From Prolixibacteraceae bacterium (lineage in GTDB: Bacteria > Bacteroidota > Bacteroidia > Bacteroidales > Prolixibacteraceae): 64,000 bases of DNA. Both the position numbers and the translations under genes were made by a program. The DNA lies in the NCBI GenBank assembly GCA_003457135.1, contig DMSQ01000075.1, positions 77,495 through 141,494 on the forward strand. The letters run 5' to 3'. The notes under the pieces are model-generated. The model made no database searches. It was given only the letters and a program-made list of their open reading frames with translations, and was not told the DNA's origin. Below, piece after piece: positions 16,690-25,131 of the stretch (positions are counted from its first letter, which is position 1; the number at the start of each line of letters is the position of its first letter).

Positions 16690-18120
16690 ATGGGAAATCT
16701 TGAAAAAATCTATTTCGTAAATATCAGTGCTAACGGAACATTTGCGGATTCTGGACAAGTCCACTCATCGCCTTCTGACGTTGATGATATTTTTAATTAC
16801 TTAAATGAAAAAGATATTGAGAAACTTGTGATTTACTTTCACGGTGGTTTAGTGAGCGAAAAAAATGGAATGAATGCAGCAGAATTAATGAAAAATTATT
16901 TTGCCGATGCCAATTCAAAAAGACATGTTGTTTCATTTGTTTGGGAAACAGGTCCCATAGAAACAGTAGTTCAAAACATAAAAGACTTAAAGGAACTAAC
17001 AGGTAAGGACTTGTTTGAAGAAGCTACAAAATTCGTAATTAAACTTGTAGCAAAAAAATTAGGAATTGCGGAGGCAAAAGGCGGAGGTGAATATTTAAGC
17101 GATGAGACTATCTCCGATGAGAAACATAAAGTTGCTCCCTTTGAAAAATTGGATAAAACATTCGATGCACGAGGTGCTACAGGTTTTCAAATAGATGACG
17201 AGGATCAAAACTACAGTCAATTTTATGCACAACTTGAAGCAGAAAGTAAAAACTTAATCCGAGCGGAAGGTTCGGACGAAATAAAAAATCTGAAAGAAGA
17301 TAATGAAGAAGTTGCAAAAGGTGGATTCCTGGTTATAGCTAAAACTGTTGCACAAATAGCTTTTGCTGTTTTAAAACGCTACTTGAAGAAAAACCATCAT
17401 GACTTCTATCCTACAGTAATGGAAGAATCATTCAGGAAAATTTATCTTGATAAAGTTGGACAATGGGGATGGAAACAAATGAAAGACAAATCAGTTGAAA
17501 TGTTTGAAAGTAATTCTGGTTTGGCTGGAGACAATCAGCACGCTGGAACGTATTTTCTTTCCCTGCTTAATACTCACGTTCAAAATCGTGTTTCGGCTGG
17601 AAAAACAATTGAGATAGAACTTATTGGTCATAGTGCTGGTTCAATTGCGATTTGCAATTTATTGGCATCAACCGCCAAATATTTTAACTCTATTAAATAC
17701 AACAATGTATTTTTCTTAGCACCTGCATGCAGAACCGATTTATTTCTTGAAAAAGGAAAATCAGCAATGGATAATGGATTGTTTAAGAATTTTAAAATGT
17801 TTACAATGGAAGAAAGTAATGAGAAAAAAGATCATTGTATTCCCTACATTTATACTCATTCGTTATTGTATATGGTTTCAGGATTGTTTGAAGACGAAGT
17901 TGATGCCAAGATTATGGGCTTGCACGAACAATTTAGAATTGAAGGTCGTTATTCCGATTTTGACGAATTAATAAAACTCAATTCTTTCGTTAGCAGCAAT
18001 AAACTTGTGTTATCTGTTGACACAACCAATTTTGATGAAAGTATGCGTTCAAATTCATTGAAACATGGAGATTTTGACAACGATATTGATACTCTAAGGT
18101 CTATACTAAAATCAATTTAG
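16690..18120 (+). CDS. alpha/beta-hydrolase of a caspase-associated operon
   Basis: A 476-residue protein. The N-terminal half begins with strands and the motif Tyr-Phe-His-Gly-Gly-Leu, which fits the oxyanion loop of lipase-type alpha/beta-hydrolases. The nucleophile elbow is Gly-His-Ser-Ala-Gly with Ser315. The region between (about 110-260) is helical and charged and may be a lid or regulatory insert. The acid and His of the triad cannot be fixed by eye. There is no signal peptide or obvious membrane segment, so it should be intracellular. It lies 3 nt before the caspase-like gene, a spacing that implies co-expression; a protease that controls, or is controlled by, a lipase-like effector is one reading. 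A+T-rich coding sequence; no upstream regulator gene seen. Confidence 0.75.
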   Translation: MGNLEKIYFVNISANGTFADSGQVHSSPSDVDDIFNYLNEKDIEKLVIYFHGGLVSEKNGMNAAELMKNYFADANSKRHVVSFVWETGPIETVVQNIKDLKELTGKDLFEEATKFVIKLVAKKLGIAEAKGGGEYLSDETISDEKHKVAPFEKLDKTFDARGATGFQIDDEDQNYSQFYAQLEAESKNLIRAEGSDEIKNLKEDNEEVAKGGFLVIAKTVAQIAFAVLKRYLKKNHHDFYPTVMEESFRKIYLDKVGQWGWKQMKDKSVEMFESNSGLAGDNQHAGTYFLSLLNTHVQNRVSAGKTIEIELIGHSAGSIAICNLLASTAKYFNSIKYNNVFFLAPACRTDLFLEKGKSAMDNGLFKNFKMFTMEESNEKKDHCIPYIYTHSLLYMVSGLFEDEVDAKIMGLHEQFRIEGRYSDFDELIKLNSFVSSNKLVLSVDTTNFDESMRSNSLKHGDFDNDIDTLRSILKSI

Positions 18121-18123
18121 AAA

Positions 18124-19110
18124 ATGGAATATGCTATTGTAATTGGTATTAACCATTATGAGGAAAGACCACTTTCGGGAGCAGTTGCCGATGCTGATGC
18201 TTTTGCACAGTTTCTGATTAATAAAAAACTTGTAAGCAAATCTGCAAATTTGAAGTTATTAAAATCAGATGAAGGTAATTCAATGGTACTCGGACCTGAA
18301 ATTGATAAGGCCCTGGAAGAAATTGTAAAAGATGCAAGGAGTAGGAAAACGGAAAGCAACCGTCTTTACTTTTACTTCTCAGGTCACGGTATAGGAAATA
18401 CTTTTATGAATACCGCATTGTGTTTGCGATATTGGAATTCTGTTTACATCAATCATTGCATATCTAGCTTGGATTACACTACTGGTATGGTTAACAAAGG
18501 TGCGTTTGATGAGATTCTCATTTTCCTTGATTGTTGTAGAGAACACGACACTACCATAAAAGGCAACTCTCCTATTGGCGATTGGCAAAATAAAGTTGGA
18601 ATTAGAACTCCAAAAATATTTGTCTGTAACTCTACTATTTACGGAAAACTTAGTTATGAAATCGCAATTAATTCAGACCAGAAAAGAGGTGCCTTTACAT
18701 CCTTTTTAATTGAAAGTTTGAGTGGTGATGCAGATTTAAGCGGAAGTGGAAAAGTAACAGCCCTTGATTTAAAGAAACACATTGAAGATAATTTTTTAAG
18801 TTATGCTCAAAGATTTAATAAAATTCAGCAAGGATCAGTATTTACTGACACAGGAGGTGATTCAATTGTTATCTGTGGTGTTGAGAAATTAAATACAGAA
18901 TTGAATTATGAAATAACTTTTAATAGAAACTCTAACGTCACATTAAGAGGAAGAGATACAAAGGTTATTAAAAGCGGAGATGTTTCTATTGGCGAAAAAT
19001 GGAGCTGTAAGCTTGAACAAGGATTTAATATGATCATTGATAATAATAGTGGAGAGCAGAAACTAATTGCAAATTATTCTGAAAATACAATGAGTTATGA
19101 TGAATTCTGA
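18124..19110 (+). CDS. caspase-like (C14/metacaspase-type) protease
   Basis: A 328-residue protein whose first 230 residues form a caspase-fold domain. It opens with Tyr-Ala-Ile-Val-Ile-Gly-Ile-Asn and has catalytic His88 in Phe-Ser-Gly-His-Gly and catalytic Cys138 in Leu-Asp-Cys-Cys-Arg-Glu. It also has the p10-like segment Gly-Ala-Phe-Thr-Ser-Phe-Leu with the following Leu-Ser-Gly-Asp-Ala-Asp turn. Bacterial caspase-like proteases cleave after basic or acidic residues and often act in cell-death or defence modules. The C-terminal 90 residues look like a small beta-sandwich that could bind a partner or signal. It overlaps the next gene by 14 nt and lies 3 nt after the hydrolase gene. Both dyad residues are intact, so an active enzyme is expected. 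Confidence 0.88.
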   Translation: MEYAIVIGINHYEERPLSGAVADADAFAQFLINKKLVSKSANLKLLKSDEGNSMVLGPEIDKALEEIVKDARSRKTESNRLYFYFSGHGIGNTFMNTALCLRYWNSVYINHCISSLDYTTGMVNKGAFDEILIFLDCCREHDTTIKGNSPIGDWQNKVGIRTPKIFVCNSTIYGKLSYEIAINSDQKRGAFTSFLIESLSGDADLSGSGKVTALDLKKHIEDNFLSYAQRFNKIQQGSVFTDTGGDSIVICGVEKLNTELNYEITFNRNSNVTLRGRDTKVIKSGDVSIGEKWSCKLEQGFNMIIDNNSGEQKLIANYSENTMSYDEF

Positions 19111-20494
19111 AAATAAATTTCTCATATCGATTTCCTTTAATCAACGCATTGAAGGTATGCATTTAACAATTGTTGATGCAACTTTTGAAACAATCTACAA
19201 TGGAGATTCCGAACATTTGAATTTGGAATTGTTTCAAGGAATTTATCAATTAAAAGCAAATTTCATTGACTATTATCAAGAGTATCTTTTACTTGTTGAT
19301 AGTGATAAAAACTTTACATTTGATTTCAATTACCCTTCAGTTGCTCCAATCCTATCATTCATCACAACGCATGAATATTTTAGTGGCAATTCTGAATACT
19401 ACAGCCATAAATCAACTATTGAAGGTGTCACTGACAAGCCAAATTTTTTAGTCTTCGGTGCAAAATATGATAAAGATTTATTCAAAGAAGTACTTCCAGA
19501 AAACTGCTTAACTGAATATTATATTTTAGATATGAACAATGAATTGTTATTCCAATTAAATAGCCAGAACTCAAAATTTGATAATGATTTTGGTTGGTTT
19601 GCTTTTTCAAACAAGTTTGAAAATGGCTTATATTTTTTGAAATGGACGAATAATGCTTCCAATCGAATTTTTCCTTTTTATATTTACAATGATTACCAAA
19701 CTCAATTTTTTATCAGGTATAGTCAAAACCCAGACTTTGACAATTCTTTTTTCTTTTACTCAAGCCGAATGGAATTCAGGCAAGATGCGGAGGAATATTT
19801 AGTACTTGATAAAGTTCTTTATGCATACAAGGATTATAAAAACTACGAACTACTTACTGAAAAAGACCGTTCAATTATTCAGCAACATCCTTATTTGGTA
19901 ACGCTTGTACTCATTTTACAACTCACACTAAAAATAAAAGAACCTGATTATTTAAATGATGAAAAGTTACTACTACCAGACTTAAATTTAGTAACACAAT
20001 CCAAAGATGACTTAAATACTGATGACCTTTTGCCTGTGATTTCTTCTATAATGAGTATGTATGCAGTGAGACAAAAGAACGACACTTTAACTTTTAAACT
20101 TGCTTCACTCATTGACAGAACTATTGACCATTTGAATTTTGACATTTTTTGGAACAATTTTTCCAAGGTGGACGACACTGCCGAATTGAATGATATTTAT
20201 ACTCAGTTTCTTCAAAAATCAAAGCCATATTCTATTAATATAAACGACAACCAAATAATTAAACTAAGCAAAGTTGTTGCAAACATGTTTGGAAAGGCAG
20301 GCAAAGAAACTATACGAGAAAGACTAAACTCATTAATGGGCAATCTTCAATCAGAAGATTTTGAAGCCAAGATTAATGATGCCATTGACAGCATTGGTGA
20401 CATTTCGCAAATTGCAAACAAACTTAATCTTCCTCCAACTAAAGTTTTAAGAAATTACAAAACCTACAAGGATATTTATAACAAGTTAAAATAA
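19097..20494 (+). CDS. unknown partner of the caspase/hydrolase operon
   Basis: A 465-residue protein with no signal peptide and no membrane segment. The first 100 residues look like a beta-sandwich (alternating strands, Asn-Phe-Thr-Phe-Asp-Phe-Asn), somewhat like the C-terminal region of the preceding caspase-like protein. The middle is aromatic- and Asp/Asn-rich. The last 150 residues are helical, with a final helix pair rich in Ile/Asn/Lys. I recognise no family. The 14-nt overlap with the caspase gene implies coupled translation, so a sensor, adaptor, substrate or inhibitor are all possible. The gene ends 62 nt before the convergent rlmN stop. Confidence 0.65.
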   Translation: MMNSENKFLISISFNQRIEGMHLTIVDATFETIYNGDSEHLNLELFQGIYQLKANFIDYYQEYLLLVDSDKNFTFDFNYPSVAPILSFITTHEYFSGNSEYYSHKSTIEGVTDKPNFLVFGAKYDKDLFKEVLPENCLTEYYILDMNNELLFQLNSQNSKFDNDFGWFAFSNKFENGLYFLKWTNNASNRIFPFYIYNDYQTQFFIRYSQNPDFDNSFFFYSSRMEFRQDAEEYLVLDKVLYAYKDYKNYELLTEKDRSIIQQHPYLVTLVLILQLTLKIKEPDYLNDEKLLLPDLNLVTQSKDDLNTDDLLPVISSIMSMYAVRQKNDTLTFKLASLIDRTIDHLNFDIFWNNFSKVDDTAELNDIYTQFLQKSKPYSININDNQIIKLSKVVANMFGKAGKETIRERLNSLMGNLQSEDFEAKINDAIDSIGDISQIANKLNLPPTKVLRNYKTYKDIYNKLK

Positions 20495-20556
20495 AATAAA
20501 AAAACCGCACACCCTTACAATTTACAGATCGAACTTTTTGCATCTTGGAATTACTA

Positions 20557-21576
20557 CTATCCCCCCATCTCCTTCGTACTCAACAATCCGCAGGCGGCAT
20601 AAATATCCTGGCCACGGCTGGCACGGATAGTGGTTAAAATACCTTTATCGTTGAGATGATCTTTGAATTTCTGAAGGGTAATTTCGTCGGTTGCTTCGAG
20701 TGGTGTGCCCGGAATGGGATGAAACCGGATGAGGTTGATGCGGCACCGGATGCCATTCAGGATTTTACTCAATTCCTGAACATGCCGGGGCGAATCGTTC
20801 AGACCCTTAAAAACAATGTACTCGAAGGAAACGCGTCGCTGACGTCCAAAGTCCCAGCTTTTAATTTCATGGATGACCTCGGCCAACGGATAGGCAATCT
20901 GCACGGGCATGAGCCGTTGGCGTTCATCGTCAAACGGAGTGTGCAAACTAACAGCCAGATGTGCTTCCGATTGGTTCAGAAAAGTGATCATTCCGGGAAC
21001 AATTCCAATTGTTGAAACCGTAATCCGGCGCGGGCTCATGGCAAAACCCCAATCCGAAGTCAGTATTTCGAGGCTTTTTAATACTTCGTCCAGATTGTCG
21101 AAAGGTTCGCCCATTCCCATGTAAACGATATTGGAAACCTCGTGCCATTCAGGAATGTTGCGGATTTGGTTCACTATTTCTCCGGCAGATAACTGTCCCT
21201 GGAAACCTTGTTTGCCTGTCATGCAAAACAAACAGCCCATTTTACATCCAACCTGCGACGAAACACACACCGTTTTTCGGTCATCATCAGGGATCATGGC
21301 CGTTTCTATATATTTACCATTGGCTGTTGGGAAAAGATATTTTTTGGTCCCGTCAATGCTTTCCTGAACTTTGGTAGAACCAATCAACCCGAAAACGTAT
21401 TTACTGCTCAGCAACTCCCTGTTTTTTTTTGAAAGGTTGGTCATTTCTTCAATCGAACTAATATCTTTCTGGTACAGCCATTCTGCCATTTGTTTGCCGG
21501 TAAATCTGGGCAATCCAATTTCAATCGCCAGAGCGGTGAGTTCATTGAGCGTTTTTCCGAATAAAGAATCTTTCAT
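20557..21576 (-). CDS. rlmN: 23S rRNA/tRNA A2503/A37 methyltransferase RlmN
   Basis: A 339-residue radical-SAM methyltransferase that forms 2-methyladenosine in 23S rRNA (A2503) and some tRNAs. The cluster-binding CX3CX2C is Cys111, Cys115 and Cys118, and Cys104 lies just before it. Cys329 in Tyr-Ala-Ala-Cys-Gly near the C-terminus matches the methyl-transfer cysteine. I prefer the ATG at 21576, 1 nt after the upstream reductase stop; the frame continues to 21621 but would run into that gene. The last 54 nt recur in diverged form at 16175-16228. It is convergent with the unknown protein gene of the caspase module. Confidence 0.95.
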   Translation of the reverse strand: MKDSLFGKTLNELTALAIEIGLPRFTGKQMAEWLYQKDISSIEEMTNLSKKNRELLSSKYVFGLIGSTKVQESIDGTKKYLFPTANGKYIETAMIPDDDRKTVCVSSQVGCKMGCLFCMTGKQGFQGQLSAGEIVNQIRNIPEWHEVSNIVYMGMGEPFDNLDEVLKSLEILTSDWGFAMSPRRITVSTIGIVPGMITFLNQSEAHLAVSLHTPFDDERQRLMPVQIAYPLAEVIHEIKSWDFGRQRRVSFEYIVFKGLNDSPRHVQELSKILNGIRCRINLIRFHPIPGTPLEATDEITLQKFKDHLNDKGILTTIRASRGQDIYAACGLLSTKEMGG

Positions 21577-21577
21577 T

Positions 21578-22258
21578 TCAAAAATAAATTTCAGCCAGAA
21601 TGTTTTCGTACGGAACGCCACGTGAAATCAGTAAATCGCGTACTTCAACAACCATCAAAGCCTTGCCGCAAAGATAATAGTTAATGTGGGTTGGCAGTTC
21701 ATTTAATTCTTGCAGATACGTTGTAATCCTTCCGGGAAAAACATTGCACGATTGTTCCTGCGAGCAGCAGCGAATATACCGGTCGCCCATAGCCCATTCA
21801 AGTTCATCTTCAAAATAGAATTGGCTGAGCTGCCGTACCCCATGTATCAAGGTTTTATTTTCTGAAATTCCGGAGCAGAACATGCTGTAAAACGGGGCGA
21901 TTCCCGTTCCGGTGGCAATCCACCATGCCGGGCTCTTGTCGTCTTTAAAACTACCATACGGTTTGGTAGCCCAAATTTTCATTCCGGGAATTACATCCGA
22001 CAACCGCGGTGTCAAAACACCATCTTTCTTAATATTGAATAGAACACTTATTTCAGGTTCATCACTTCCGCTGCAAACACTATAGATGCGGGAAGGAATA
22101 GCCGGGTCGAGCGTAATTTTCACCACCTGACCCGCCTGAAACTGGTGCATCCGATTCCATGAAATCAAATGAACCCCGGGCGATATTTCCCGATTTTGGG
22201 TAAGGATAACTTCAGTAAGTTCGATTAGTTTACTCCTGTATTCTTCAGCCTTGGCCAT
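21578..22258 (-). CDS. ferredoxin/flavodoxin-NADP(+) reductase-like protein
   Basis: A 226-residue protein with the two-domain FNR layout. The FAD domain has Arg-Ile-Tyr-Ser (the RxYS motif) near residue 57, the NAD(P) domain has Gly-Thr-Gly-Ile-Ala-Pro-Phe near 115, and the C-terminal half has Leu-Cys-Gly-Lys-Ala-Leu-Met. Members pass electrons between NADPH and ferredoxin or flavodoxin. The closing Glu-Ile-Tyr-Phe lies where the terminal aromatic residue of FNR stacks on the flavin. It shares a transcript with rlmN, 1 nt away; RlmN needs reduced flavodoxin or ferredoxin for radical-SAM chemistry, so the pairing is sensible (inference). Confidence 0.85.
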   Translation of the reverse strand: MAKAEEYRSKLIELTEVILTQNREISPGVHLISWNRMHQFQAGQVVKITLDPAIPSRIYSVCSGSDEPEISVLFNIKKDGVLTPRLSDVIPGMKIWATKPYGSFKDDKSPAWWIATGTGIAPFYSMFCSGISENKTLIHGVRQLSQFYFEDELEWAMGDRYIRCCSQEQSCNVFPGRITTYLQELNELPTHINYYLCGKALMVVEVRDLLISRGVPYENILAEIYF

Positions 22259-22378
22259 CGGGAACTGTTTTTGCCACTTAAAACAAGTTCATCACGAATA
22301 GGTTTATTCGGGTTTAATGTAAACTTTTCGTTCAAACCGGAGGATTAGAAGATTCAAATAAAAGCGAAGAAACAGGAA

Positions 22379-23194
22379 ATGACTATTTTTGTACATCCAT
22401 TGAAACGAATATCACATCCATTGAAAACTAAGATATTAAGCGAAGATGCCCAGTCGGCAGGAAATATTTTACTGGAAACCGGGGCAATGTTAATGAGTTC
22501 GGGGGCCAGTACTCACCGAACCAGACTTACCCTGGAACGAATTGCACATGGACTTGGTTACGGTGTTGAATTGCTGATTACACAGCGGGCGCTAATGCTT
22601 ACCATCATTGAAAAAGATCAGCAACATTTTTTCAGCAGGTTGAAACGGATTTCGCCACACGGTGTTAATTTCCGCATTGTTAGTGGAATCAGTCATTTAA
22701 GCTGGAATGTATTGGAGGATAATTGGACCATCGCGCAAATTTCGGACGAATTAAAACGCCTGAAATCGCTTCCCCACTACCCACGGTTGGTGGTTTTAGG
22801 GCTGGTTGGATTGGCTGGCGCTGCTTTTTGCCGCATTTTCGGAGGTGGTTATACCGAAATGGCAGTTGCTTTTATAGCTACTGTTGTTGGACTGTTCGTC
22901 AGGCAGGAAACCTTGCGCGTTAAATTCAATCCGTATCTTTGTGTTTTTTTTGCAGCCTTCGCAGCATCGCTGATTGCCGGGTTGGCCGAACATTTCCAAA
23001 TTGACATAGACTCTGACACAGCGTTTGCAACCTCTGTGCTTTTTCTGGTTCCGGGCGTTCCTCTTATCAATTCGGTAACCGACCTCATGGATGGAAACAT
23101 CCAAAATGGAATTGTCAGGGCTATGAATGGACTGATGATTTCCTTCTCAATTGCCATGGGACTTTTTGCAGCTAAAATGATTTTAAACTTCTGA
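22379..23194 (+). CDS. ThrE/YjjP-type exporter subunit (N-terminal type)
   Basis: A 271-residue protein of the threonine/serine exporter family (PF06738-like). A soluble N-terminal region carries Ser-Ser-Gly-Ala-Ser-Thr-His-Arg, the family's signature around residues 40-48. It is followed by about five membrane segments from about residue 135 to the end. In this family the two halves of ThrE are often split, and here the second half is the next gene, 1 nt away. By analogy with YjjP/YjjB the pair exports small carboxylates such as succinate, or amino acids; the sequence does not decide between these. Start chosen at the ATG 22379. Confidence 0.85.
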   Translation: MTIFVHPLKRISHPLKTKILSEDAQSAGNILLETGAMLMSSGASTHRTRLTLERIAHGLGYGVELLITQRALMLTIIEKDQQHFFSRLKRISPHGVNFRIVSGISHLSWNVLEDNWTIAQISDELKRLKSLPHYPRLVVLGLVGLAGAAFCRIFGGGYTEMAVAFIATVVGLFVRQETLRVKFNPYLCVFFAAFAASLIAGLAEHFQIDIDSDTAFATSVLFLVPGVPLINSVTDLMDGNIQNGIVRAMNGLMISFSIAMGLFAAKMILNF

Positions 23195-23195
23195 C

Positions 23196-23705
23196 ATGAT
23201 GATACTCGAAATACTATTACAAAGCTTTTGGGCAGGTATAGCAGCTATCGGTTTTGCTGTTCTTTTTAATGTTCCACGCCGGGTCATCTTTTCAATATGG
23301 ACGCTTGGGGCATTGGGCGGATTGATCAAATTCACGGCCATTCAGTTTGAATCGGGAATTGTATTTGCTTCCTTTTTGGGCGCAACAGTTATCGGGATCG
23401 TTAGTATTCAAATGGCCCACATGCGGCACAGTCCCCCGCTGGTTTTTTCAATTCCATCAGTAATTCCAATGGTCCCTGGGTTTTTTGCCTATAAAATGAT
23501 GCTCGGGTTAATTGCTTTAACCAGTATTGAAAATACAGATGCTTACCTGCAAACCCTGATCGAAACGGTTAATAACGGGGCAAAAATGACCTTTGTTTTA
23601 ATTGCGCTAGGCATTGGTGTTGCGCTTCCAATGCTAATCACCCGTAAGGAATCGATAAAAAAATCGCCTTTTAATAAACGGAAAAAAGCAAACGTTTTAT
23701 CATGA
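23196..23705 (+). CDS. ThrE/YjjB-type exporter subunit (C-terminal type)
   Basis: A 169-residue membrane protein with about five hydrophobic segments and the Pro-Ser-Val-Ile-Pro-Met-Val-Pro-Gly motif typical of ThrE C-terminal/YjjB-like subunits (about residues 88-96). It starts 1 nt after the YjjP-like gene, so the two subunits are made together. A hairpin with an adjacent A/T-tract at 23708-23758 follows, shared with the convergent secreted-protein gene. Confidence 0.85.
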   Translation: MMILEILLQSFWAGIAAIGFAVLFNVPRRVIFSIWTLGALGGLIKFTAIQFESGIVFASFLGATVIGIVSIQMAHMRHSPPLVFSIPSVIPMVPGFFAYKMMLGLIALTSIENTDAYLQTLIETVNNGAKMTFVLIALGIGVALPMLITRKESIKKSPFNKRKKANVLS

Positions 23706-23707
23706 GC

Positions 23708-23758
23708 AATAAAAAGAGCCGCCCCAAACCGGAACAGCTCATTTAGAAGTCATTTTTT
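23708..23758 (-). terminator. terminator-like hairpin, family A copy 1
   Basis: Read on the minus strand, GAGCTGTTCC...GGGGCGGCTC folds into an imperfect stem followed by TTTTTATT, as in a Rho-independent terminator. It lies downstream of the broken type IX-sorted protein gene and between convergent genes. A 51-nt copy that matches at 49 positions lies at 27288-27338, also downstream of a minus-strand secreted-protein gene. Confidence 0.75.
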
Positions 23759-23789
23759 GTGTGATACTGAATAAAATAGCTCTGTTGGA

Positions 23790-25130
23790 TCAGTTCACAA
23801 CAAGTTTGCCCTGCAAATACTCGTCTTTGTATTTTACCCGGACAAAGTAAATTCCAGTTTTCCAGCCTGTTGTTTTAATTTTAAGTTCCTTTCCCTTCAA
23901 CTTTGTTGTTTGTTCTTTTAAACCCTGAACCTGATCAAATATTTCAACTTCCCACTCGGCATTTTCATCAAAAACAACATCTTCTGAGGTTGTTTCAATG
24001 GCCAATGTGGCCTCGCCGTTTGAAGGGTTTGGAGACAAACTCATTGCATAAGAACCGCCACAATATCCACTAGCCAAATAGTCTGTTTTTACTTTGGTAT
24101 AAACGCTACAGCAGGTAGTTGCATTAACTTCAACCATTCCGCCAGGTGATGAATTGGTATAAACCGAAATCATGTTGGCAGAGGTGTAATTGATTGACCA
24201 TGCTGCTGGCACCGACTAGGTGTAATTGGATAGCGAACAGCCAGAACTATTGTTCAGGAAAATGTGGTAATGGGTATTGGCACACATATACGAAACGGGC
24301 GTGCCATCGGAGGTAAAAAGGCTATAGGATAAATCCTCAGACTTAGGCATATTTACCCCAACACTTATCTGGGACGAAGCAGACATTCCTGAAGGGGAAC
24401 TAACCGTTAAATATACATAGCCATATCCATTGCCCGAGGTACCACTAACCGTGTAATTGGGGGTCCAATCTCCGCTAACCTGGGTTAAATAACCGGCAGC
24501 ATTCCAATCGTAACCCCAACCTGATGCTGTAAATCCATTATTAACTGTTCTTTGGCTGCTTGTACATACTACTCCAGTAGCATTATTGATTGAAGGACTC
24601 TTCAATGTGTAGTAAGTTAAAGAAGCAGAACTGAAAGGACATTGTGCCGTTGAATGTTCATATAGACCCCATCACCCCCATTTCGACCAAACTTTTCCTG
24701 TTGTAGCCGTTGTCACTGCGGAGTGGTCATCTGCACCGTAAAATACTTTTTCGTGATCAGCAGCATATTGAGTAGAAGTGTAAGCATCATTCGTCCAATA
24801 TTTTGATAAATTTGAATTCCCGTCAACCAATTGGTCTAACCACTTATCACTACTACTTCCCCCTTCAACAACATTCCAAGCATAGGAGTGGCAATTGTAA
24901 TGTGAGGTCGCAGGTCCTTTTTTTTGTGCATCTGAAGTATGATCTATTATCCATTGCGCTGCTGCTGATTCCCAAGCTGCAATAAGTGGAGCAGTATCCC
25001 AATTGTTCCGAACTGAAACAGTCTGCCCCATGGGCGTTTGTATGGTTCCCTGGCTATTTGCTGTTATAGCTGTCAACAACAGAAACAGTATGAAAATCAG
25101 GTTTCTAAATATATAATTATTCGTTTTCAT
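23790..25130 (-). pseudogene. type IX-sorted secreted protein, broken by two in-frame stops
   Basis: One minus-strand frame from 25130 to 23790 (446 codons) is cut by TGA at 24672-24674 and TAG at 24216-24218; there is no frameshift. Before the first stop is a signal peptide and a domain with Tyr-Asn-Cys-His-Ser-Tyr-Ala-Trp and a later Asp-Asp-His-Ser-Ala-Val, which could be a Cys-His hydrolase of NlpC/P60-like shape. The middle is Ig-like. The last 85 residues are a type IX sorting domain: Leu-Ser-Pro-Asn-Pro-Ser-Asn-Gly, then Trp-Lys-Thr-Gly-Ile-Tyr-Phe-Val-Arg-Val and a final Gly-Lys-Leu-Val-Val-Asn. Each stop is explained by one C-to-T change on the coding strand (for example CGA to TGA, CAG to TAG). 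Sequence conservation across both stops suggests recent inactivation or a sequencing problem. It follows two paralogous genes. Confidence 0.75.
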
Positions 25131-25131
25131 T

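Noticed and set aside
23790..25130. Genetic code change or selenocysteine to explain TGA and TAG in one frame
   Set aside because: Other genes in the window use TGA and TAG as normal stops, and two different stops are involved, so nonsense mutation or sequence error is simpler.
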